From Actinokineospora alba (GTDB lineage Bacteria > Actinomycetota > Actinomycetes > Mycobacteriales > Pseudonocardiaceae), in assembly GCF_004362515.1 (NCBI RefSeq), contig NZ_SNXU01000001.1, positions 3,658,001 to 3,722,000 on the forward strand: a stretch of 64,000 nucleotides of DNA. The letters are read 5' to 3'. The position numbers and the translations under genes were made by a program. How positions within the stretch are numbered: position 1 is the stretch's first letter; every line of letters begins with the position of its first letter. This document shows, piece after piece, positions 15,764 to 23,792 of this stretch. Below the pieces are notes generated by a model that made no database searches, had not been told where the DNA came from, and saw only the letters and a list, made by a program, of their open reading frames with translations.

Positions 15764-16353
15764 CACGCGTTCCTTTCGATCAGCAGTCGCAGCCTGCACA
15801 GCATTTCGAGGCATTCCATCCGGTTGCGCGCCGTCTCCAGCGTCGGACCCCAGGTCGTCGCGCCGTGCGCGCCGATCAGCAGCGCCGGGGGAGCGTCCGG
15901 GGTGAGCCGGGCGGCCACGTCGGAGCCGATGCGCGGCACGTCTGCGTGGTTCTCGAAGACCGGGATCAGGACCTTGTCGGTGGCGCCCAAGCCCTTGATG
16001 ATCTCCAGCCCGACGAACTCCTCGGCGTCGGCCCCCCGCCGGGCGGCCAGCGCGGCCACCGCCGTGGCGTAGGGCGGGTGCGCGTGCACGACCGCGCCGC
16101 AGTCGGGAAAGATCTGGTAGAGCGCGGTGTGGATGGACGTCTCGGCCGAGGGGCGCTTGCCGTCGGACTCGACCGGCTGGGCGTCGGCGATCCGGACCCG
16201 CACGGTGTCGTCGCTGGTCAGCGAGCCTTTGCTGACCCCGCTGGCGGTGACCAGCGCGGTGTCGGCGTCGAGCCGCACCGAGAGGTTGCCCGCGGTGCCC
16301 TCCATCCACCCGCGCGCGTAGAGCTGGGCGGACATGGCTGCGAGGTCGGTCAC
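15763..16353 (-). CDS. mtnB: methylthioribulose-1-phosphate dehydratase
   Basis: 196 residues of the class II aldolase/adducin fold. Zinc ligands are visible in VVHAHPPYATA and in LIGAHGATTWG near the C-terminus; the N-terminus ARGWMEGTAGNLSVR carries the phosphate-binding loop. It dehydrates methylthioribulose-1-phosphate to the diketo intermediate used by MtnC. The GTG start overlaps the mtnA stop (GTGA, 16350-16353). Confidence 0.95.
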   Translation of the reverse strand: MTDLAAMSAQLYARGWMEGTAGNLSVRLDADTALVTASGVSKGSLTSDDTVRVRIADAQPVESDGKRPSAETSIHTALYQIFPDCGAVVHAHPPYATAVAALAARRGADAEEFVGLEIIKGLGATDKVLIPVFENHADVPRIGSDVAARLTPDAPPALLIGAHGATTWGPTLETARNRMECLEMLCRLRLLIERNA

Positions 16354-17336
16354 CCGAATACCCCCTGTTCGGTGACGACTGCGGTGATCAGATCGGTGGG
16401 TGTCACGTCGAAGGCCGGGTTGAACACGGCCGTCCCGGCGGGCGCCACGGCGACACCGCCGAACGCCGTGACCTCGTCGGCCGAGCGCTGCTCGATCTCG
16501 ATGTCGGCCCCGGTGGCCAGGGTCGGGTCGAGCGTGGAGACCGGCGCCACGACGACGAACGGCACACTGGCCCGCCGCGCGGCCAGGGCCAGCGAGTAGG
16601 TCCCGATCTTGTTGGCCACGTCACCGTTCGCGCACACCCGGTCGGCGCCGACGAGCACGCAGTCGACCATCCCCGCGGCGAGCGCCGCCGGGCCCGCCGA
16701 ATCCACGCACAGCCGGTGCGCGATGCCCGCCTCGGCCAGCTCCCACGCGGTCAGCCGGGCGCCTTGCAGCAGCGGCCGGGTCTCGCCGAACAGCACTTCC
16801 TCGACGTGCCCGGCCTCGGCCAACGCCCGGATGGTGCCCAGCGCGGTGCCCCAGGCGACGGTGGCGAGCCTGCCGGTGTTGCAGTGGGTCAGCAGCCGCA
16901 GCGGGCGCCGTTCGCACAGCCGCAGCACCAGCGCCGCGGCGTTCGCGGCGGCGGCCCGGTTGCGGTCCTCGTCCTCGGCCAGGATCGCCAGCGCCTCGGC
17001 CAGCACCGCTGCGGCGCCGCCGTCGAGGCGGGTCAGGACCCGGTCGACGGCCCAGCTCAGGTTGACCGCGGTCGGCCGCGCGTCGGCGATCCGGCGGGCG
17101 TCGGCGAGGACGGCGTCGAGGTCGCAGCGCCCGTCGACGGTGTGCAGCTCGGCGGAGATGGCCACCGCGAGCGCGCCCGCGACACCGATCGCCGGGGCGC
17201 CGCGAATGGCGAGGCGCTTGATGGCGTCGATGACCTCGTCGACCGTGCGCAGCCGAAGTTCGCGGTAGTCATGCGGCAACGCGCATTGGTCCACCGCGAC
17301 AACGCTGCCGTCTTCCCATGCCAGCGACCGCGCCAT
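16350..17336 (-). CDS. mtnA: S-methyl-5-thioribose-1-phosphate isomerase
   Basis: 328 residues of the eIF2B-like isomerase family. RGAPAIGVAGALA lies near residue 45, the catalytic Cys is in LTHCNTGRLATVAWGTALG, and the catalytic Asp in GADRVCANGDVANKIGTY. It isomerises methylthioribose-1-phosphate to the ribulose form, the entry step of this operon. First gene of the run. A near-consensus minus-10 TATAGT lies on the minus strand at 17372-17377, leaving a short leader. No MTA phosphorylase or MTR kinase gene is linked. Confidence 0.95.
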   Translation of the reverse strand: MARSLAWEDGSVVAVDQCALPHDYRELRLRTVDEVIDAIKRLAIRGAPAIGVAGALAVAISAELHTVDGRCDLDAVLADARRIADARPTAVNLSWAVDRVLTRLDGGAAAVLAEALAILAEDEDRNRAAAANAAALVLRLCERRPLRLLTHCNTGRLATVAWGTALGTIRALAEAGHVEEVLFGETRPLLQGARLTAWELAEAGIAHRLCVDSAGPAALAAGMVDCVLVGADRVCANGDVANKIGTYSLALAARRASVPFVVVAPVSTLDPTLATGADIEIEQRSADEVTAFGGVAVAPAGTAVFNPAFDVTPTDLITAVVTEQGVFG

Positions 17337-17371
17337 GGCCCCATTCCACTCGTCGTCCGATTCCGGGGGCC

Positions 17372-17377
17372 ACTATA
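17372..17377 (-). promoter_or_regulatory. mtnA: probable minus-10 box for the mtn operon
   Basis: The minus strand reads TATAGT here, 36 bases before the mtnA start, in a region otherwise very GC-rich. The matching minus-35 is weak, suggesting activator dependence or a TANNNT-only actinobacterial promoter. A leader this short leaves no space for a riboswitch. Confidence 0.45.
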
Positions 17378-17440
17378 TGTGCGTCGGAGGGCGTCCGGTC
17401 GGCGTCCCACAAGCATTCCTATTTTCTGCGCTCCGACCCG

Positions 17441-17562
17441 TGTTCCCTGTTCGCCAAGCACATGAGATGTGAACCTGGGAACAGTGAAGATCACACCGAA
17501 TGGCTGTGTACGCGGAGATGCGCAGGTGCCAGGTTGTTGCGTCGTCGGGCACGAGCCGACGA
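17441..17562 (+). promoter_or_regulatory. structured leader upstream of the aminotransferase-V gene
   Basis: Two hairpins lie in the 254-bp divergent gap. TGTTCCC (17441-17447) pairs with GGGAACA (17477-17483), with an inner CACAT/ATGTG stem between them. TCGTCGG (17542-17548) pairs with CCGACGA (17556-17562). They may form a 5' leader for the gene at 17591. No known riboswitch was recognised. Confidence 0.35.
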
Positions 17563-17590
17563 ACTGTACGAACTCGGGAGGATCCACCCC

Positions 17591-18907
17591 ATGTCGACGC
17601 AGTCCCCGCCCAACCCCATCGCCGCGACCCGCACCCGACGCCTGCAGCCGGAGGGCCAGGTCGAGCAGCCGCCGCCCGGCCCGCGCGTGCTCGGTGGGGA
17701 TGTCGTCGTCGACACACCCCGTGGGTTGCTGACCTACGCCAACCTCGACTACGCGGCCTCGGCGCCGTGCGCGGTCGCGGCGCAGGAGGCGGTCAACGAG
17801 ATCCTCCCGTACTACGCCAGCGTGCACCGCGGCGCCGGAGCGCTGTCGCAGAAGTGCACGCGCGGGTTCGAGCACGCCCGGCAGACACTGGGCTGGTTCA
17901 TCGGCGCCCGATCCGACGACCTGGTGGTGTTCACCCGCAGCACGACCGACTCGCTCAATCTGCTGGCCCACATCGTGCCCGCGGACGCGAAGGTGGTGAC
18001 CTTCGCCGGCGAGCACCACGCGAACCTGCTGCCCTGGCGAGACCCGATCCGGCTGCCGGTCCCGGCCACCCCGGCCGAGGCGGTCGCCGCCGCGGAGGCC
18101 GCGCTCACCGACCTGCGCCGCACCCACAAGGGCCCGATCCTGCTGGCCGTGACCGGCGCGTCGAACGTGACCGGCGAGGTGTGGCCGGTCGCTGAACTCG
18201 CCCGGGTCGCGCGAAGCGTGGACGCGCGCATCGCCCTCGACGCCGCGCAGCTGGCCCCGCACCGCCGGGTCGACATGGCCGAACTCGACGTCGACTACCT
18301 GGCCCTGTCCGGTCACAAGCTGTACGCGCCGTTCGGCGCGGGCATCCTGGCGGGCCGGTCGGACTGGATGGACGCGGCCACCCCGTACCTGGCGGGCGGC
18401 GGCGCGAGCGCGCTGGTCGGCGACGCCGCGGGTGAGGTGAGCTGGCACCCGTCGCCGAGCAGGCACGAGGCGGGCAGCCCCAACGTGATCGGCGCGATCG
18501 CCATGGCCGCGGTCTGCACCGCGCTCGACGACGCCGACTGGGCCGCGATGGCCGCGCACGAGCACCGGCTGGTCGCGACCCTGCGCGAGGGACTCGCCAC
18601 GATGTCCGGCGCCCGGGAGCTGTCGATCTTCGGCCCCGGCGCCGACCGCGTCGGGATCGTCACCTTCGCCGTCGCCGGGCACGACTCGTCGGACGTGTCG
18701 GCGTACCTCGCCAAGTGGTACGGGATCGGCGTTCGGGACGGCCTGTTCTGCTCGCACCCGCTGACCCGGGGCCTGCTCCGCGAGGCCGGTTCCGCCGAGT
18801 GCACGCTGCCGCCCACCGCGGTCCGCGCGTCGGTCGGGCTCGGATCAAAGATCGAGCACATCGACCGCCTGATCGATGGCCTACGCGGGTTGACCTCAGG
18901 GGAGTGA
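17591..18907 (+). CDS. aminotransferase class V / cysteine-desulfurase-like PLP enzyme
   Basis: 438 residues. PLP chemistry is indicated by the Schiff-base Lys in LALSGHKLYAPFG, the Asp of IALDAAQLAPH, and TFAGEHHANLLPW with its stacking His. TRSTTDSLNLLAH resembles the phosphate-binding loop of SufS/NifS. The first about 45 residues (Pro/Gln/Arg-rich) form a disordered extension. The C-terminal CSHPLTRGLL carries a candidate catalytic Cys, but the usual RxGHHC context is absent, so desulfurase, selenocysteine-lyase or isopenicillin-epimerase-like activity are all possible. ATG 17591 follows GGGAGGA. It is divergent from mtnA, which may link it to sulfur metabolism (inference). Confidence 0.85.
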   Translation: MSTQSPPNPIAATRTRRLQPEGQVEQPPPGPRVLGGDVVVDTPRGLLTYANLDYAASAPCAVAAQEAVNEILPYYASVHRGAGALSQKCTRGFEHARQTLGWFIGARSDDLVVFTRSTTDSLNLLAHIVPADAKVVTFAGEHHANLLPWRDPIRLPVPATPAEAVAAAEAALTDLRRTHKGPILLAVTGASNVTGEVWPVAELARVARSVDARIALDAAQLAPHRRVDMAELDVDYLALSGHKLYAPFGAGILAGRSDWMDAATPYLAGGGASALVGDAAGEVSWHPSPSRHEAGSPNVIGAIAMAAVCTALDDADWAAMAAHEHRLVATLREGLATMSGARELSIFGPGADRVGIVTFAVAGHDSSDVSAYLAKWYGIGVRDGLFCSHPLTRGLLREAGSAECTLPPTAVRASVGLGSKIEHIDRLIDGLRGLTSGE

Positions 18908-19012
18908 CCCTGACCCCGACCAGGGACGTTCCCCGATGTCCGCGGCGGGACGCGCTGGGAGGGTGAAGCCGGGAGCGCGGCAGACGCGCGGTTCGCGGCG
19001 AGGGGATTTCCG

Positions 19013-21043
19013 ATGTTCGAGGTTTTAGCCGGGTCCGACACCATGGTCGACTTGGCGTTGATCGCCCTGTGGGCCTTGGCGGCGTGGCGGCTGGGGGGCT
19101 TGGCGAGGCAGCCCGACGCCCGGAAACGGGCGTCGGGCGCGAAATGGGTGCGGGCGCTGCTGGTCGTCGCCGCCGTGCCGGTCGTGGCGAAAGCGGTGCT
19201 GATCGCGTTGCTTCTGTTCCATGGCTGGGAGTTCGGCGCCAACGACCTGGTGTTCGGGGTGCCGATGGTGCTGGTCCCGGCCGTATTCGCCTACGTCTGG
19301 ACGTTCCCCGCCCTGCGCAACCCGGACAATCCCGCGCTATATGCGGATTTGAAGGTCGGCCTGCCGCCTCGGCTGACCGCGATCGGCGGCGCGTTCGCCT
19401 TCTGGCTCGGGTTCTTCAAGCAGCCGGTCGGCGGGCTGTTCGACGAGGTCGCGATCTACGGCTTCCTGTTCCTGATCGCGGCGCTGCTGCAGGTCGTCAA
19501 GCTGCGCAAGGTTTCCGGCCTGCTCGCCACCGGCTCGCCGTTCCCCGGACTGGGCGCGCGGCTCCTTCGGACCGGCGCGAAGGTCACAGCGTTCGTCGCG
19601 GTGGTGGTCGTCGGGTCCGTGTGGGGGTCGTCGTCGAGCACCCTTCCGGGCAGCTACAACATGGCCGAGCACGGCGGCGTCGCGCACGCCGCGGGCGGCC
19701 ACAGCTCGGATGGCATCTCCCCGGTCGCGTACAGCCCCGTGCCGGGCAAGCCGATCACCGAGCTCACCGGGCCCAAGGATGGCGTGCCGGACAAGAAGTT
19801 CACGCTGACCGCGCGGACCACCGAGATCACCCTTCCGTCCGGGGCGAAGATCCACGGCTGGACCTACGACGGGTCTGTTCCCGGTCCGCTGCTTCGGGTG
19901 CGGCAGCACGAACTCGTGGAGGTCGAACTGCTCAACGCCGATGTCGAGGCGGGCGTTTCCCTGCACTGGCACGGGGTCGACGTGCCCAACGCCGAGGACG
20001 GTGTGCCGGGACTGACCCAGGACGCGGTGCGGCCCGGCGGCAGGCACGTGTACCGCTTCCGCGCCCCGGACGTCGGCAGCTACTGGTACCACTCGCACCA
20101 GGTCTCCTCCGAGCAGGTGCGTGCCGGCCTGTACGGCGGTTTCATTGTCGATCCCGCCGAACCGGAAGCCCCTGTCACCGACATTCCCGTTGTGGTGCAC
20201 ACCTTCAAGAACCAGATCCAGGTGATGGGTGGAACCGACCTGCTCGACCGCAAGGCGGTCGCGGCGGGCACGAAGACCCGGCTGCGGCTGATCAACTCCG
20301 ACAGCCAGACCCGCCGGTTCAGCCTCACCGGCACGCCGTTCAAGGTCACCGGCATCGACGGAACACCGGTCAACGGTCCCACCGAGGTCACCGACAACAT
20401 CCTGGTCCTCGGCGGCGGCGCCCGCTACGACGTCGAGTTCACCATGCCGGACGCGCCGGTGCGACTGGCCACCCTCGGGCAGCCGGACTCGGGAATGCTG
20501 TTGAGCCCCGACGGCGCGGGCGACCGCGCACCCAGGTTCGACGGCCCGGAACTCGACGCGAACAGCTACGGGACCCCCGCCCCCACGGAGTTCGGCGCGG
20601 ATTCCCCGGCCGCGCGGACGGTCGAGTGGGTCATGGACAACCGGCTCGGCTTCTACGACGGCAGGTTCGCCATGGTCTACACGGTCAACGGCGACCTGTT
20701 CCCGAACGTCCCGGCCGTGGTGGTGCGTGAAGGCGACCTGGTGCGGATGCGGTTTGTGAACCGAAGCTTCGTCGACCACCCGATGCACCTGCACGGACAC
20801 CACGCGCTTGTGTTGTCGCGCAACGGAAAACCCGCCACGGGCAGCCCGCAGTGGCTCGACACGGTCACCGTCCACCCGGGAGAGACCTACGAGGTGATGT
20901 TCAAGGCGGACAACCCGGGGCTGTGGATGGACCACTGCCACGACCTCGACCACGCGGCGCTCGGGATGGTCATGCACCTGTCGTATGAGGGCTACCGCAC
21001 GCCTTTCGTGGCCGGGTACGACACGCCCAACCAGCCGGAATGA
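19013..21043 (+). CDS. multicopper oxidase with N-terminal polytopic membrane domain
   Basis: 676 residues. The first about 205 residues hold five to six hydrophobic segments (about 12-30, 47-69, 80-98, 121-136, 146-163, 188-206). A linker with several His (MAEHGGVAHAAGGHSS) leads to about 440 residues of cupredoxin domains. Copper ligands are intact: HWH at 318-320, HSH at 360-362, HPMHLHGH at 589-596 and HCHDLDHAALGM at 641-652. The enzyme would oxidise phenols, metals or Cu(I) outside the membrane while reducing O2 to water. Most laccases are secreted, so the membrane-anchored layout is distinctive. ATG 19013 follows GAGGGGA. The stop abuts the convergent peptidase stop. Confidence 0.9.
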   Translation: MFEVLAGSDTMVDLALIALWALAAWRLGGLARQPDARKRASGAKWVRALLVVAAVPVVAKAVLIALLLFHGWEFGANDLVFGVPMVLVPAVFAYVWTFPALRNPDNPALYADLKVGLPPRLTAIGGAFAFWLGFFKQPVGGLFDEVAIYGFLFLIAALLQVVKLRKVSGLLATGSPFPGLGARLLRTGAKVTAFVAVVVVGSVWGSSSSTLPGSYNMAEHGGVAHAAGGHSSDGISPVAYSPVPGKPITELTGPKDGVPDKKFTLTARTTEITLPSGAKIHGWTYDGSVPGPLLRVRQHELVEVELLNADVEAGVSLHWHGVDVPNAEDGVPGLTQDAVRPGGRHVYRFRAPDVGSYWYHSHQVSSEQVRAGLYGGFIVDPAEPEAPVTDIPVVVHTFKNQIQVMGGTDLLDRKAVAAGTKTRLRLINSDSQTRRFSLTGTPFKVTGIDGTPVNGPTEVTDNILVLGGGARYDVEFTMPDAPVRLATLGQPDSGMLLSPDGAGDRAPRFDGPELDANSYGTPAPTEFGADSPAARTVEWVMDNRLGFYDGRFAMVYTVNGDLFPNVPAVVVREGDLVRMRFVNRSFVDHPMHLHGHHALVLSRNGKPATGSPQWLDTVTVHPGETYEVMFKADNPGLWMDHCHDLDHAALGMVMHLSYEGYRTPFVAGYDTPNQPE

Positions 21044-22051
21044 TTAGTCCAGCGTCTGGATGACGGTGCTCTCGGTCGCGTTGTGAACGACGCGGCCGAG
21101 TGCGCCGTTGACCAGCGGCAGGAACGGCGGAACATGACCGCATTCGACGTCGGCGACCAGCGGCACGCCAAGGCAGCCGAGGGCGTCGACCACCGCGTCG
21201 TACTGACTCAGTGACGCGATGCCCGGCGCGCGGGTCCGGCCGATCAGCACCGCCGCCGCCCGGTCGAAGAACCCGGCGAGCCGCATCCCGTGCAGGTTGC
21301 GGCAAATCGTCGCCGCGTCGTCGCCCGAGGCTTCGAGGTAGATGAGCTGATCGCCGGGAATCGCCGCCGTGTCACCAAAGCGGGTTCCCATGAGGTTGCA
21401 GAGGGCTTCGACGCAGCCGCCGATGAGCCGCCCACTCACGTCCACATCACCGTCGCCGTCGAGCCGGATCCATCGGCCGTCGCGGTCGAGGGTGAACTCG
21501 TAGGCGTCCGGGTGGTCGCGGTAGTCGTCGAACCCGCTTGAGCGGTGGACGCCGGGGGAGGACTGGGTGAAGGTCGACCCGGTGGGCAGGGCGGCGATGT
21601 CCAGCCAGGACAGCAGTCCCTTCGGGGTCACGTAAGGCGTGTCCATGAGGTTGTTGCCGTGGATGGTCGCGACGCCGGTCAGCAGGGTGAGCGGGGTGAT
21701 GATCGTGGACATGTCGGAGAACCCGACGACCCAGGTCGGTTCCGCGTCCCGGATGGCGTCCCAATCGAGCAGGGGGAGGAGGTCGATTGCCAACTCTCCG
21801 CCCCACGGCGGCACGACCGCCCGGATGTCCGGGTCGGTCAGCATGGCGGTCAATTCCCGTGCGCGGTCGGCGGCGGGGGCGCTGATGTGGCCGGCGCCGT
21901 CCATACACTCGCCGACCACGACCTCATACCCGCGGGTCTCCACCACTTCGACCGCGAACTCCAGGCGTGGCAGCAGATCCGCGTCCACTCCGCTCGACGG
22001 TGAAGTGACGCCGATCCGGTCGCCCGCCTTGAGCGGTGCTGGAAATCGCAT
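21044..22051 (-). CDS. S66 family LD-carboxypeptidase / MccF-like serine peptidase
   Basis: 335 residues. The nucleophile is Ser112 in VVGFSDMST, the S66 GxSD motif; the triad partners are likely Glu in LIYLEASGDD and His in VECGHVPPFLPL. PPWGGELAIDLLPLLDW is typical of the MccF subgroup. S66 enzymes trim the terminal D-residue of murein tetrapeptides or inactivate microcin C-like peptide-nucleotides. No signal peptide, so it is cytoplasmic (recycling or self-immunity). The start MRFPAPLKAGDRIGV is chosen at 22051; a start nine codons upstream is less family-like. Confidence 0.9.
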   Translation of the reverse strand: MRFPAPLKAGDRIGVTSPSSGVDADLLPRLEFAVEVVETRGYEVVVGECMDGAGHISAPAADRARELTAMLTDPDIRAVVPPWGGELAIDLLPLLDWDAIRDAEPTWVVGFSDMSTIITPLTLLTGVATIHGNNLMDTPYVTPKGLLSWLDIAALPTGSTFTQSSPGVHRSSGFDDYRDHPDAYEFTLDRDGRWIRLDGDGDVDVSGRLIGGCVEALCNLMGTRFGDTAAIPGDQLIYLEASGDDAATICRNLHGMRLAGFFDRAAAVLIGRTRAPGIASLSQYDAVVDALGCLGVPLVADVECGHVPPFLPLVNGALGRVVHNATESTVIQTLD

Positions 22052-22092
22052 GCCCCGGAACCTATCGCCGCCCGGCATGATCGGCTAACCGA

Positions 22093-22938
22093 TTAGAGGC
22101 CGGACACGAGCCTCCGGGGGCCGATCAGGGCGGCGACGCCGACGAGCAGGTAGCCCAGGGTCGGCCCGAACGCGCCGACGCTCAGGTCGCTGAGGTCCGA
22201 GGCCTTCTGCAGGTCCATGACGGCGAACACATGCACCCCGGACAGTCCGATGAGGACGAGCCCGGCCACCCGGCGGAACATGCTGACCGCCGTCTTGAGC
22301 ACGAACACCACCAACACCACCCCGGCGACGGCCACGAGCGCCACGACGATCTCCATCGTGCCGAACTCGTGCTCACCGAAGGAGCCGGTCAGCGGGCCGA
22401 GGCCGTAGCGCAGCAGCAGGTAGCCCATGCCGAGCAGCATCAGCCCCGCCCAGACGACCTTCATCGCGACCGATTCCAGCACCGCGGCGAAGGACAGCAG
22501 CACACCCAGGATCATCAGCGGGTAGGTGAACAGGAGGACGTACCAGTCACCGAAGCTGTTCGCGCCGCCGTTGGACAGGGTCTCCCACAGGTCGAACAGC
22601 GAACGCGGGTCGTTGCCCTGGCTGGCCCAGGGGAGGACGGTGAGGCACAGCAGCTGGACCGCGCTGCCCAGCAGCGTCAGGATGAGCCCGATGCCGGGAA
22701 TCCGGAACCCCGAGGACGAAGACTCCGCCCGGGCCGCGGGCGCCTGCACCCGCTGCTGCGACGCAGGCGCCCGATACTCGGGGCGACGCTGCGGTTCCGC
22801 TTCCTGCCAGTACTGCCCCTGCTGGTAATCCTGCTGGTACTGGCCCTGGTGGGGCGGGTACTGGCCTTGCTGCGGCGGCTGACCAGGCTGCCAGTTCGGC
22901 TGCGGGGCGCCCTGTGGACGGTGCGGCGGCTGCGTCAT
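22093..22938 (-). CDS. membrane protein with Pro/Gln/Tyr-rich N-terminus
   Basis: 281 residues. The first about 75 residues are low-complexity PPQGQY/QQGQY repeats, a disordered cytoplasmic tail often seen in actinobacterial membrane proteins. Hydrophobic segments follow at about 80-100, 128-150, 155-175, 193-213, 222-240 and 258-275. No enzymatic motif is visible. The ATG at 22938 begins the MTQPPHRPQG tail; the open frame extends farther upstream but without coding character. It is transcribed leftward, ahead of the peptidase gene (41-bp gap). Confidence 0.75.
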   Translation of the reverse strand: MTQPPHRPQGAPQPNWQPGQPPQQGQYPPHQGQYQQDYQQGQYWQEAEPQRRPEYRAPASQQRVQAPAARAESSSSGFRIPGIGLILTLLGSAVQLLCLTVLPWASQGNDPRSLFDLWETLSNGGANSFGDWYVLLFTYPLMILGVLLSFAAVLESVAMKVVWAGLMLLGMGYLLLRYGLGPLTGSFGEHEFGTMEIVVALVAVAGVVLVVFVLKTAVSMFRRVAGLVLIGLSGVHVFAVMDLQKASDLSDLSVGAFGPTLGYLLVGVAALIGPRRLVSGL

Positions 22939-23299
22939 GCCCGGAACCGTACAGTCCCGGCCGTCGTTTGTGGCCGGACACTTTCGCCCGCGACGGGCGT
23001 GTCCCACGAAGCCGCCCTGGGATGCGCCCGGCCACCCGGCCACCAGGGGGCGCAAGGGAAGAACCCCAACCACCCCAAGAACGCAACGGGCCAGCACCAA
23101 CGGCCTGTTTGGGTGGTTCGCCTTGATTCGGGGGAGAAGGACCTAAACTTTCGCGGCGCGGGGCAGTTTCTTCACCCTGCCCGCTTTACCCGCGCAGGTC
23201 CTTCTCCGGGGTCCCCGAATCAAGGCGAACCACCCAAACAGGCACCAGCAGCCAGAGCCCGCCGAGTTCAAGCACCGGCGTTGTGGCGGCTAGCAGAAG
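22939..23299. other. 361-bp intergenic region dominated by a giant hairpin
   Basis: Lies between two leftward genes. The first 160 bp show no coding signal. Positions 23103-23243 form the long inverted repeat listed separately, and a short hairpin overlaps the lipoprotein stop. No protein gene is supported. Confidence 0.7.
23103..23243. repeat. 141-bp giant hairpin (31-bp perfect outer stem plus 11-bp inner stem)
   Basis: Outer arms 23103-23133 and 23213-23243 are perfectly complementary over 31 bp. An immediately inner pair (23134-23144 with 23196-23206) adds 11 perfect bp with a 6-nt bulge on the right. The roughly 50-nt apical region folds again: GGGCAG at 23161-23166 pairs with CTGCCC at 23177-23182. 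It is not the same sequence as the repeat at 11473/26158, although the plan (long stem, small capping hairpin) is alike. It sits downstream of the lipoprotein gene on the minus strand. Confidence 0.85.
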
Positions 23300-23305
23300 C
23301 TAGCC
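23288..23305 (-). terminator. small hairpin at the lipoprotein stop
   Basis: GGCTAGC and GCTAGCC (7 bp) flank a 4-nt loop, and the stem includes the TAG stop of the lipoprotein gene. It may assist termination or protect the 3' end. Confidence 0.4.
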
Positions 23306-23728
23306 CGCAGACGGTAGACCAGCTGCTGACAGCGCCTGCCACAGCGAAGGCTGCGCCTGCCGCCGAACATCCAGCCCACCGACGTAACGGCAACTGAAAG
23401 CCTCAGCTCGCAGCTCCGAAGATTTCCCGCCGTTGTCGGTGAACCGCAACACGAACGTCGGACCCAGGTCGGCGGTGCACTGTCCATCGGAAGGCGCTTC
23501 GGGCAACTCGCAGACCGCTCGGGCCACCTGCCTGATCGCCGAAGCGTCCGCGGTCGTCTTGGTCGGCGGTGGCTCCTGCGTGGACCCCACTGGATCTTCG
23601 CGAGTGACGGTCAGCCCACCAGGCTGGTAGTCCGACGAGCACAGCGGGGACTTCTCCGCGGAAGTCCCCTGCCCGCACCCCACGACAAACACAGCAACAG
23701 CCAGCGTGCCGATCAACTTGAGCACCAT
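23300..23728 (-). CDS. putative lipoprotein
   Basis: 142 residues. The signal sequence MVLKLIGTLAVAVFVVGCGQG ends in a lipobox-like VVGC, predicting lipidation at Cys18. Four further cysteines (LCSSDY, AVCELPE, GQCTADL, FSCRYV) could form two disulphides. The middle (VRQVA-like AIRQVARAVCELPE) suggests a small folded domain, but no family is recognised. The start ATG 23728 is chosen because the lipobox requires it; longer starts add 11 residues without a signal. Separated by 64 bp from the upstream MFS gene on the same strand. Confidence 0.75.
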   Translation of the reverse strand: MVLKLIGTLAVAVFVVGCGQGTSAEKSPLCSSDYQPGGLTVTREDPVGSTQEPPPTKTTADASAIRQVARAVCELPEAPSDGQCTADLGPTFVLRFTDNGGKSSELRAEAFSCRYVGGLDVRRQAQPSLWQALSAAGLPSAG

Positions 23729-23792
23729 GGAAACAGAGTGGCACGCGGGGCGGCCTGGCACCGCCGAAACCAGCCAGGCCGCCCCACCCGTC

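Noticed and set aside
17337..17590. SAM or other sulfur riboswitch before mtnA
   Set aside because: The probable minus-10 is only 36 bp from the start codon and no conserved SAM-riboswitch core was found on either strand.
17469..17732. Cys-rich short frame upstream of the PLP enzyme as a cysteine attenuator leader peptide
   Set aside because: The frame continues well into the downstream gene, has no stop before it and no ribosome site.
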